Part shown: positions 1 through 7,000 of the stretch, piece after piece | Layout of the letters: the number at the start of each line of letters is the position of its first letter | How positions within the stretch are numbered: position 1 is the stretch's first letter | Source: Coprococcus sp. | Lineage (GTDB): Bacteria > Bacillota > Clostridia > Lachnospirales > Lachnospiraceae | Direction: 5' to 3' | DNA: 16,274 bases | NCBI GenBank assembly: GCA_016297325.1 | Contig: JAEDGW010000059.1 | Span: forward strand, 1-16,274 | Made by a program: the position numbers and the translations under genes | The notes under the pieces: model-generated | What the model saw: the letters and a program-made list of their open reading frames with translations, nothing else | Database searches by the model: none | Told to the model about the DNA's origin: nothing

Positions 1-53
<53 letters not shown>

Positions 54-81
54 ATCTATAAAATACTGCCAATGGCTGGGA

Positions 82-1362
82 TTAAAAACACCAGATTCCA
101 TACAGCGGTATATTTACCAATCCTTTATCCACAAACATATCATCTGTAGATATTCTTACAGATGTCTGATTGTCGTATCTCTGTTTGAACACTCTCGAAC
201 TCTGTGCCTTGGTATGCGGGCTTGTCTGAACATCCACAGGAATCACTTCACCATCACCTTCATACACAAAGTCAACCTTTGCAGTGGCGGATGATATCCA
301 GAAATACAGATCACCAACACTTCTGTTCATATACAACTCTGCAAGTGCATACTGCTCGGCTATCATGCCATCCATCATGTCGAGAACATTCTCTCTGTCT
401 ATGTCCTGAACCAATATTCCCGCCATAACTCTGAGCAGTCCATGATCCAGATGATAGAGCTCAAATGACTTGTCATCCTTCTGGTTCGCAAGTGGGAGAA
501 CTCCGTTCCTCACTCTGTACACCTGTCTGACAACACCCATTCTGACGATCTGATCAACCGAAGCCTCATACTCTCTTGCTCTGGCCTTCGGATCCACATA
601 TCCATACATGAATTTCTTGTTGTCTTTTGTAAGCTGTGCAGGTATGCTGTTCCATATCGCAAGCACCTTAGTGAGATACCTCTTCGGAGTGGAGTTTATC
701 AGATATCCTACCATTCTGTCAAGTATAGACTTCAGTACGACGTCAACTCTTTTCAGATCTCCTGTCTTATAATACTCCTCAACAGCCTCTGGCATACCAC
801 CGGTGACAAAGAAAACCTCAAGCATAGTCTGAACACTGTCCCTGACTTCATCCGGCATAGGAGACAGCTTCTGGTTCTCTATAAATGAGCAGAGCTTTCT
901 TCCCTTTCCAGCCTTTAAGAATTCCACAAATGTCATAGGCATCATCTCATACACGCTTATGTTATCCTTGCACTCTTCTTCTCCCGGAATAGGACATCCC
1001 GAAGTTGCAATGACACATATACGGCATTCCTTGTTGTAGCTGCTGTAACCCACCAGGTTCTGGAGCAGTCCCTCACATCCCTGCGCATTATCAAATATGA
1101 GAAGTTTGTCCTTGAAATCATACTTATCAAGGGATGTTGTGAGCTTGGCATGTATCTTCTCTGGTCTTCTCTCCTTTGTCGCGTATGCGGCAAAATCCGG
1201 ATATTTGCACATGTCTATAATAATATGATCCTCAAAAAATCCCATCGCAAAATCCGCAACGGCCCATGTCTTTCCGACAGATTTGCCCCCACGCACAACA
1301 GCAATCTTATCCGCACCGGTCTCATACCAAGCAGCCAGATCATTCATAATATTTCTAAACAT
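82..1362 (-). CDS. AAA_14/DUF4143-type ATP-binding protein, function unknown
   Basis: About 426 residues. The longest frame begins at a GTG at 1371, but a GAGGTG Shine-Dalgarno lies 7-8 bases before the ATG at 1362, so that ATG is preferred. The N-terminal AAA_14-type NTPase shows a Walker A GGKSVGKT (about residues 25-32) and a Walker B-like LLIFDNAQ (about 88-95), where the usual Asp-Glu is Asp-Asn. A GGMPEAVEEY segment follows, as in DUF4143 proteins. The C-terminal DUF4143 part, which has a PD-(D/E)XK-like fold in the family, ends with VDF and VPVDVQ-like motifs (Asp364, then Asp377-Val-Gln379) where family members usually have EVDF and IEVK. The site therefore looks degenerate. It starts 11 bases after the RHH gene and is surely cotranscribed with it. 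The family is widespread and its biological role is poorly known; a nuclease or substrate-targeting function cannot be claimed. Confidence 0.8.
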   Translation of the reverse strand: MFRNIMNDLAAWYETGADKIAVVRGGKSVGKTWAVADFAMGFFEDHIIIDMCKYPDFAAYATKERRPEKIHAKLTTSLDKYDFKDKLLIFDNAQGCEGLLQNLVGYSSYNKECRICVIATSGCPIPGEEECKDNISVYEMMPMTFVEFLKAGKGRKLCSFIENQKLSPMPDEVRDSVQTMLEVFFVTGGMPEAVEEYYKTGDLKRVDVVLKSILDRMVGYLINSTPKRYLTKVLAIWNSIPAQLTKDNKKFMYGYVDPKARAREYEASVDQIVRMGVVRQVYRVRNGVLPLANQKDDKSFELYHLDHGLLRVMAGILVQDIDRENVLDMMDGMIAEQYALAELYMNRSVGDLYFWISSATAKVDFVYEGDGEVIPVDVQTSPHTKAQSSRVFKQRYDNQTSVRISTDDMFVDKGLVNIPLYGIWCF

Positions 1363-1373
1363 GTGTCTCACCT

Positions 1374-1865
1374 CTATTCATACAGGAATTTTTCTCTGAA
1401 ATAAGTTTTAAGTGCAGGTTCATCTATGTCCATATACTTCATGACAACCTCATACAGAAATTCTTTATAGTAGTCCCAATCTTTCCCATCAACATCTATC
1501 TGCTGGTCATCCTGATAGAATATTTCACCAAGTTTATTTTTAAGCTTTATGCAGACATCGTATATTCCCTGCCTGTCAACTGTGTTTTCTGCTTTTACAA
1601 AATCCACCGTCATATCCCCAAAATTCAGGTGGCTCTCACCGCGCATGACCAGGACCTCCCTCTCGATCCTTCTGATGCACTTTTCTTCAATCATATCGCG
1701 TAGAAAATACTCACGATTTTCAAAGAGATATCGCTTTATCGCCATAAGGATTATCTCATTCTGTGAATACCCCGTATATGTAGATAATCTCTCCACATCT
1801 CGGGCCATCCTCGAATCCATTCTTAACGGTTTGCTTGTCATCTCCCTCTTATTTAATCCAGGCAT
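1374..1865 (-). CDS. Ribbon-helix-helix-like small protein
   Basis: 163 residues. Residues about 12-50 read as a ribbon-helix-helix DNA-binding domain: a short strand KPLRMDSR, helix ARDVERLSTYTG, the turn YSQNE, then helix IILMAIKRYL. RHH proteins usually act as repressors or antitoxins that dimerise through the strand. The remaining about 110 residues are charged and acidic (QIDVDGKDWDYYKEF) and match no family I recognise. The ATG at 1865 has a purine-rich GGAAAGGAAG upstream. The Met at residue 9 has GAGGGAG directly against it, which is too close. It ends 11 bases before the ATPase start, so the two form one unit. It may autoregulate the pair, or its C-terminal part may bind the ATPase; both are inferences. 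The gene starts only about 32 bases beyond the terminator tail of the Sel1 gene. Confidence 0.65.
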   Translation of the reverse strand: MPGLNKREMTSKPLRMDSRMARDVERLSTYTGYSQNEIILMAIKRYLFENREYFLRDMIEEKCIRRIEREVLVMRGESHLNFGDMTVDFVKAENTVDRQGIYDVCIKLKNKLGEIFYQDDQQIDVDGKDWDYYKEFLYEVVMKYMDIDEPALKTYFREKFLYE

Positions 1866-1896
1866 AACCTATTCTACTTCCTTTCCCTTATTCCAG

Positions 1897-1930
1897 GATA
1901 AAAAACCCGGAGGAGTTTTTCCTCCGGGTT
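1897..1930 (-). terminator. Strong intrinsic terminator after the Sel1-repeat gene
   Basis: A perfect 11-bp stem pairs 1904-1914 (AACCCGGAGGA) with 1920-1930 around a 5-base loop. On the minus strand it is followed by a run of six T (complement of 1900-1905). It lies 27 bases past the stop of the Sel1-repeat gene. The A-run on the other side of the stem is short, so it is best oriented for minus-strand transcription. Confidence 0.93.
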
Positions 1931-1957
1931 ATGATCGATCATCCTAACGATCTATAT

Positions 1958-4678
1958 CTACTCTCCCTTTCCGATTGAAAGGAAGCCGCTCTCATTTGCC
2001 TTCAGCAGGAATGCAAGTCCGATGTTTCTCTTATCATCGCCAGTTGCCTTATATATCTCACCAGTCTCAACCAATGACTTGGCTATGGCTATAAGCACAT
2101 CCTTGAACTGCATCATCTGTCTTCTATCCTTTGAGCTCAGCTTGAATATGTACTGGTTCTTTGAGCTGATAAGCAGGATGCTGAATGTATGTACATTGTC
2201 CTTTGATGCCCTGATAGCGGAACCTATCATTCTTGAGTTTGCAATGATAACCTCTGCATTCTCATCAGGAAGATACTCGGATACGATAAGCTTGTATATC
2301 TTCAGATAATCCTGTTCTGCAGTAGCGTTGACCGGCATCTCTGCCACAGCAAATTCAACTACAGAATCAGCCATCTTTATAGTACCACCCTCATCATTGA
2401 TAACTGCATTGCACTCCTTTGGAACACAGAGTCTGAAGAACTTGTTCTCAACAACCTTCTGACCCTTTGCAGGCTCTCTCAGAATAAGATCTACATAATT
2501 CATCTCAAGCTTGTTCATCGCAACTATCGCTGACTCATCACCGGTCTCTGCGAGATCGATAAGCGCGTCATACAGACTCCAGATCTGCTGTGTGGTAGTC
2601 GGTACAAGCGATATAAGCTTCTCGATTGCAGGAACATAACCCATGCTGGCATTCTCTATATAGAGCTTGATAGCCTCATCCTGTGATAGTCCCTTCTCAA
2701 CCTTGTAATTGATAACCTTGAAGAGGTTCTCCTTATCCCAGTCATCAAAGTTGGCATTGAACGCCTTCTCAAAATACTTGATACTCTTGATCTCGCCCTT
2801 ATAATTCTCCTGCTTCTCCTGAAGCTGATAGATTCTTCCAAGCTCATATCCGGCCTGGGCACTTCCAAGTCCCAAAGCTTCCAGATAAGCTTTCTCGATC
2901 TCATAAGGTGTTGCGATATAGAATATCTGTCTCTGCTTCATCATAGCGATCTTGATAGCAGCCGACTCACTTCCGGCCTCCACCGCACGCTCCCATTTAT
3001 CAATGGCTGTCTGAAGGTCTTCTCCCTTGAGATTCTCAAGATCCTTGATATAGCCCTCAGCCTCCTGTATACCATTCTCTCTTGCCTTCTTGAAATATGA
3101 CAGAGCCTTGACTCCATCACGCTTCGTTCTGAGCAATCCATAATAGTATATTCTTCCAAGATAGAATGCAACTCTCTTGTGTCCAAGTCTCTCTGCATTC
3201 TCATACCAGTTGACAGCCTTGACATAATCCTTAAGCTGCTGATCGTACACTATACCGAGAAGGAATGCCAGTTCAGGATCCTTCGTAGCCTCAAACAACT
3301 GCTTTGCATAGCTTATAGTCTTCTCCACATCGCGATAAGGGCTGTCCTCATCATAGTAGAGCTCTATGAGCAGGTAGCTGGCCTTTATACTTCCAAGCTT
3401 AAGAGCCTGCTTTGCGGCTCTCATGGCTCCCTCGTAATCCTCGAGGTAATAACAGTATATAGCCTCGTTGTAATACTGCATATCCTTGCGGTTTGCACTG
3501 TGCTCACTGGCAAGTGTAGGATCTACAAATGCAAATGAGTTGGCAGTCTCGAATATGATCTCTTCGTACTGCTCTATGATCTCCATGGTAGCGCATACGA
3601 ATCTCATACACGCAAGTCTTCTGCCGTGATAGAATGCAAATGAAACTATACCCTTCTCCATATCCTTATGGTAGTACGTCGTACAGATACCATCTGCATA
3701 CTCTGTAACGTAAGCCTTGAGCTGAAGATCCTCGTCAAAGGCATCGTTACAATATCTGAGATAGTTCTCCAGAGTCATCTTTGAATCCTTTGGAACACTA
3801 TCATAATAAACATACATCGCAAAATCTTTGTATGTCAGGCTTGGCGCATAATATTCCTCACCTGTCGACTCATTGATCGTCTTCACCCAACCCTTAGGCA
3901 GCTTGTGGATGAATCCCTCAACCTGGTCGTGAACATATGTATACTGATACTGAAGTCTGGACGCCTCGATAACCTTGTAACGTGGCTCCTTGCCCTTCGC
4001 CTTTCTGGCCTCTGCGATATCTGTATACAACTTGTCCTTCTCCTCAAACTCCAGACTGTCGCCGTGGGTGCTCATGTACTCAACACGCTCATATGACGCC
4101 TTTGCCTTGGCATCTCCGGTGTCTGCAAGCTTCTTGTACCACATCATAGCTTTCTCAAGATCTATAGGTACAACATAATCACTCTTGTTGCCGTACTCGT
4201 CCACACGGTTAAGTCCGCTCTCATATATAGAGCCAAGGCTCATATACGCAGCCTTTATTCCATACTCCGTAGCCGCCAGTTCATAATACTTGATAGCTTT
4301 AGAAAAGTTCTGAACTTCAAGAAGCATCTTGGCAAGCTTGAATATAACATCCCCATCATGGTTCTGATTCACATACTTCTCGTAATACTTTGTTGCTCTG
4401 TTGAGATCGACATCCACAACAGCGTTGCGGTATTTACCTTTTTCATAGAACTCAGCAAGTGCAAGAAGAGCGTCATCCCCATATGACTTATACTGCGCAT
4501 CCATGATTCCAATGTCTGCCACCTGTTCCAATATGGTTACAGATTCCTCAGCATCACCATTGTCCATAAGGTTCATGGCCTTGTTGTACTGAAGCTCCAC
4601 ATTGTTCACAGGTTCCTTCTTCTTGGAAAATCTGGATACGAATGGTATCTTCTTTAATAATCCGTCAAAAAATCCCAT
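1958..4678 (-). CDS. Large Sel1-like repeat protein with two internal alpha/beta domains
   Basis: 906 residues from the ATG at 4678. The longest frame begins at a TTG at 4696, but those six codons contain the Shine-Dalgarno GGAGGAA, which sits 8 bases before the ATG. The protein opens with MGFFDGLLKKIPF and a basic stretch, with no signal peptide. Residues about 30-195 and 400-725 are Sel1/TPR-like solenoid, with repeated units such as AIKYYELAATEYGIKAAYMSLGSIYESG. Residues about 245-387 and 745-870 are two non-solenoid domains that resemble each other in pattern: a FIHKLPKGW / FFRLCVPKE strand, a hydrophobic strand ending in a -xxP turn, a YLRYC / YLKIY helix, strands, and a terminal ETANSF / AIAKSL helix. 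They recall the DcrB/PsbP-like fold, a tentative assignment. Probably cytosolic scaffold or adaptor; function unknown. It has its own promoter (4715-4743) and a strong terminator, so it is likely monocistronic. Confidence 0.82.
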   Translation of the reverse strand: MGFFDGLLKKIPFVSRFSKKKEPVNNVELQYNKAMNLMDNGDAEESVTILEQVADIGIMDAQYKSYGDDALLALAEFYEKGKYRNAVVDVDLNRATKYYEKYVNQNHDGDVIFKLAKMLLEVQNFSKAIKYYELAATEYGIKAAYMSLGSIYESGLNRVDEYGNKSDYVVPIDLEKAMMWYKKLADTGDAKAKASYERVEYMSTHGDSLEFEEKDKLYTDIAEARKAKGKEPRYKVIEASRLQYQYTYVHDQVEGFIHKLPKGWVKTINESTGEEYYAPSLTYKDFAMYVYYDSVPKDSKMTLENYLRYCNDAFDEDLQLKAYVTEYADGICTTYYHKDMEKGIVSFAFYHGRRLACMRFVCATMEIIEQYEEIIFETANSFAFVDPTLASEHSANRKDMQYYNEAIYCYYLEDYEGAMRAAKQALKLGSIKASYLLIELYYDEDSPYRDVEKTISYAKQLFEATKDPELAFLLGIVYDQQLKDYVKAVNWYENAERLGHKRVAFYLGRIYYYGLLRTKRDGVKALSYFKKARENGIQEAEGYIKDLENLKGEDLQTAIDKWERAVEAGSESAAIKIAMMKQRQIFYIATPYEIEKAYLEALGLGSAQAGYELGRIYQLQEKQENYKGEIKSIKYFEKAFNANFDDWDKENLFKVINYKVEKGLSQDEAIKLYIENASMGYVPAIEKLISLVPTTTQQIWSLYDALIDLAETGDESAIVAMNKLEMNYVDLILREPAKGQKVVENKFFRLCVPKECNAVINDEGGTIKMADSVVEFAVAEMPVNATAEQDYLKIYKLIVSEYLPDENAEVIIANSRMIGSAIRASKDNVHTFSILLISSKNQYIFKLSSKDRRQMMQFKDVLIAIAKSLVETGEIYKATGDDKRNIGLAFLLKANESGFLSIGKGE

Positions 4679-4714
4679 ATCATGTTCCTCCGACAAATGT
4701 CCATTGATAAATTT

Positions 4715-4743
4715 ATTTTACCACATCCATACAACTCCTGCAA
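4715..4743 (-). promoter_or_regulatory. Candidate sigma-A promoter of the Sel1-repeat gene
   Basis: On the minus strand, a -35 TTGCAG (4738-4743) and -10 TAAAAT (4715-4720) are separated by 17 bases. A TG one base before the -10 makes an extended -10. The predicted transcript starts about 25-30 bases before the GGAGGAA ribosome site. Similar AT-rich inverted repeats (ATAAATTTAT at 4707-4716, and ATAAATT-TACC-AATTTAT at 4743-4760) flank the core promoter and could be operator half-sites or just AT-rich DNA. Confidence 0.6.
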
Positions 4744-4798
4744 TAAATTTACCAATTTATCATATGCGATTTTCCTGTATTCAACTATCCTCTACAGT

Positions 4799-4815
4799 AC
4801 AGGCTATATGCCTGT
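4799..4815 (-). other. Small hairpin after the HPr-like gene
   Basis: A perfect 6-bp stem ACAGGC / GCCTGT with a 5-base ATATA loop lies 12 bases after the HPr-like stop. It has no T-run, so it is not a classical intrinsic terminator. It may mark or protect the 3' end of the murB operon mRNA. Confidence 0.3.
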
Positions 4816-4827
4816 TCACATCATATG

Positions 4828-5085
4828 TTAATTGTTTTTTGTGAGATAATCTGCAAGTGCATTTACTGCAGCTTCTTCGTCCTGTCCGTCAGCTGCTATA
4901 GTTATCTCACTGCCGTTTGCAAAGTTCATGCTCATCATTCCCATGATACTCTTTGCATTGATCTTCTTGTCGCCTGTCACAAGATGTATCTTGCTGTCAT
5001 ACTGGCTTGCTACCTGTACAAGAACTGCTACAGGTCTTTCCTCTGCTTCTCCCATCATTGATACTACAACTGTCTTCTCGATCAT
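4828..5085 (-). CDS. crh: Crh-like HPr paralog lacking His15
   Basis: 85 residues from the ATG at 5085, chosen because GAGGAGG lies 5 bases upstream. A longer frame back to 5136 runs into whiA and has no such site. It aligns without gaps to Bacillus subtilis HPr from memory: ERPVAVLVQ covers residues 16-24 and NAKSIMGMMSM covers 43-53. Ser46, the HprK target, is present. The PTS phosphorylation residue His15 is Glu and residue 16 is also Glu (G-E-A-E-E-R-P), so it cannot accept phosphate from enzyme I at that site. B. subtilis Crh has Gln there and likewise follows whiA. Expected role: a substrate of HprK that, as Ser46-phosphate, acts as a CcpA corepressor or other regulator in the cytosol. 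It is the last gene of the murB-rapZ-whiA unit, 19 bases after whiA. The symbol is by analogy. Confidence 0.85.
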   Translation of the reverse strand: MIEKTVVVSMMGEAEERPVAVLVQVASQYDSKIHLVTGDKKINAKSIMGMMSMNFANGSEITIAADGQDEEAAVNALADYLTKNN

Positions 5086-5104
5086 TACATCCTCCTCGGG
5101 CTTA

Positions 5105-6055
5105 TCAATAGCCCCGCATTTCTTCTGCGATTTCACTTATTTTTCTTAATCTATGATTAACCCCCGACTTGCCAAGCGGAGGATTCATCATCTCACCTAA
5201 TTCTTTAAGAGTGGCATCTTCATTCTCCAACCTTGCAACAGCCAGTTCCTGAAGTCCTTCCGGAAGAAACTCTATGCCCTTTGTCTCTATTATGTAATTG
5301 ATGTCAATCATCTGCTTCACAGCAGCACTGACTGTCTTGTTAAGGTTTGCAGCCTCACAGTTCACACGCCTGTTGATCTTGTTCCGTATATCTTTCTTTA
5401 TACGGATATTCTCCATATTCATAAGAGATATATGAGCTCCCATGATTCCAAGCATCTCAACTATCATCTCGCCATCCTTGAGATACACAACGCTGTACTT
5501 CTTTCGCTGTATTATCCTTGAGACGACGCCAAAATCATTTATGATCTCCTGGATGAACTGGGCACGGCCTTCATTCTCGCACACTATCTCGAGATGATAT
5601 CCCTTGTTCGGATCACTTATGGAACCCGAAGTCATGAACACACCTTTCACATAAGCCCTGCGGCAGCACTCATGTCTCAGATCCAGTCGGCTTACCTTCA
5701 TATTCTGACAGAGATTTTTTCCTGGAACTATATGATCATTCTCAATCTTTAGGGTGAGCAGCATGTTGCCCACCATCTCCGGATCATTTATCTCCATCTT
5801 ATATATTCTGCTGTTTGCACCGGTTCTTCTCACACTTGAGTCCGGTATATATCTGAACAAGCGCTTTATGAGCACAGCTATCTCATGTGCTATGACACTT
5901 CTCTCTGTCACAATAACCAGGGCAACCGGCTTCTGTCCCCAATAACGGACATACGCCACCATGGATATCATGGCTGCAAGCTCTGCTATCTGACAGTGTC
6001 TCGCACTGGAAACGCTTCCCGAAAGTTCGGCTTTTACATCTGAAGAAAACGACAC
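5105..6055 (-). CDS. whiA: WhiA, DNA-binding regulator of cell division
   Basis: 316 residues, the usual length for WhiA. WhiA proteins join an N-terminal degenerate LAGLIDADG homing-endonuclease-like domain to a C-terminal helix-turn-helix and influence cell division and chromosome segregation (sporulation in actinomycetes). Seen here are the start SFSSDVKAEL, the central CCRRAYVKGVFMTSGSISDP block typical of the family, GYHLEI, and a C-terminal HTH region with LKELGEMMNPPLGKSGVNHR. The start is GTG at 6055, with AGGTGAT five bases upstream. It lies 31 bases after rapZ and 19 before the HPr-like gene. B. subtilis has the order yvcJ-yvcK-whiA-crh; here the yvcK gene is absent between rapZ and whiA. 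Confidence 0.95.
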   Translation of the reverse strand: MSFSSDVKAELSGSVSSARHCQIAELAAMISMVAYVRYWGQKPVALVIVTERSVIAHEIAVLIKRLFRYIPDSSVRRTGANSRIYKMEINDPEMVGNMLLTLKIENDHIVPGKNLCQNMKVSRLDLRHECCRRAYVKGVFMTSGSISDPNKGYHLEIVCENEGRAQFIQEIINDFGVVSRIIQRKKYSVVYLKDGEMIVEMLGIMGAHISLMNMENIRIKKDIRNKINRRVNCEAANLNKTVSAAVKQMIDINYIIETKGIEFLPEGLQELAVARLENEDATLKELGEMMNPPLGKSGVNHRLRKISEIAEEMRGY

Positions 6056-6086
6056 TTTATCACCTGTTATTACTATCTGTTATATA

Positions 6087-6965
6087 CTATACTTTCTTTA
6101 CTATAGAATCCTTCGCAATGTCCCTGTGCAGGATCCTCACCGTGTATTTTGACTTCTGAAGTCTGCTGTACACAGCGTTTGCTATCGTCACCGATCTGTG
6201 CTTGCCGCCTGTACATCCAATTGATATAACAAGCTGATTCTTCCCCTCTTTTATATAGTTAGGGATGAGAAATGTTATCAGATCCGTGAACTTATCCAGG
6301 AATTCAGGGCCCTCTTTACAGTTCAGCACAAAATCCTGTATCTCTTTGTCATTGCCTGTTTTGTCCCGAAGCGCCAGATCATAATACGGATTTGGCAGGA
6401 ATCTCACATCCTGCACAATATCTGAATCCCTCGGGATGCCATATTTGAAACCAAATGACATGACTGTGATTATGAAATTCGCATAATCCTCATTCTGGAC
6501 AAATATCTTATCCAGCTCTGCCTTAAATTCCCTTACAAGAAGATTGGTCGTATCTATGATGTAATCCGCCTCTTCCTTGAGGAATCCTATCAGCTCTCTC
6601 TCCTTCTTGATACCGTCTATGATACGGCTTCCTTTTACTGAGAGAGGATGGTTTCTCCTGGTCTCTTTATATCTCTTCACAAGGGTTGCATCTGAGCACT
6701 CAACAAAAAGTATCTCATACTGCATGCCCTCTCTCTTTATCTCTGCAAGGCACGAATTGAGCTGTGACAGAGCTCTTCCGCTTCTGATATCCACGCTGAT
6801 AGCCACATCATCAACCTGTATCTCTGAATCATAGGCTATCTCTGCAAATCTCTTTATAAGCTGTATAGGCAGATTATCCACGCAGAAGAATCCACGATCC
6901 TCCAGTGTCTTAAGTGCCGTAGCTTTTCCTGCACCACTCATGCCTGTCACAATTATAAATCTCAT
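6087..6965 (-). CDS. rapZ: RapZ/YvcJ-family nucleotide- and RNA-binding protein
   Basis: 292 residues, normal for the family. The N-terminal P-loop domain starts at residue 8 with GMSGAGKATALKTL, and DNLPIQLI follows as expected. The C-terminal domain holds VMSFGFKYGIP, the DVRFLPNP motif and ISIGCTGGKHRSVTIA, which are the RapZ signatures. In Escherichia coli RapZ binds small RNAs and controls glucosamine-6-phosphate synthase. In Firmicutes YvcJ hydrolyses nucleotides and its role is less clear. Odd point: the Walker A Ser/Thr after the lysine is Ala (residue 15), with Thr one place later. The ATG at 6965 follows GAGGAGCC with good spacing. Spacing is 35 bases from murB and 31 to whiA, so it is cotranscribed with both. 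Confidence 0.94.
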   Translation of the reverse strand: MRFIIVTGMSGAGKATALKTLEDRGFFCVDNLPIQLIKRFAEIAYDSEIQVDDVAISVDIRSGRALSQLNSCLAEIKREGMQYEILFVECSDATLVKRYKETRRNHPLSVKGSRIIDGIKKERELIGFLKEEADYIIDTTNLLVREFKAELDKIFVQNEDYANFIITVMSFGFKYGIPRDSDIVQDVRFLPNPYYDLALRDKTGNDKEIQDFVLNCKEGPEFLDKFTDLITFLIPNYIKEGKNQLVISIGCTGGKHRSVTIANAVYSRLQKSKYTVRILHRDIAKDSIVKKV

Positions 6966-7000
6966 ATCTCTGGCTCCTCTTCATGCTGTCAATTATCGCA

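Noticed and set aside
54..130. Possible tRNA promoter with TATTTT as -10
   Set aside because: No acceptable -35 at proper spacing; the tRNA may be cotranscribed from upstream.
1931..1942. 12-bp palindrome ATGATCGATCAT between the Sel1 stop and its terminator
   Set aside because: Striking but single, with no loop for a hairpin and no second copy noticed; it may be chance.
4679..4696. TTG start giving a six-residue extension of the Sel1 protein
   Set aside because: The extension codons contain the GGAGGAA ribosome site that properly serves the ATG at 4678.
5086..5136. 17-residue N-terminal extension of the HPr-like protein
   Set aside because: It overlaps the end of whiA and HPr homology starts at the ATG at 5085, which has its own GAGGAGG site.
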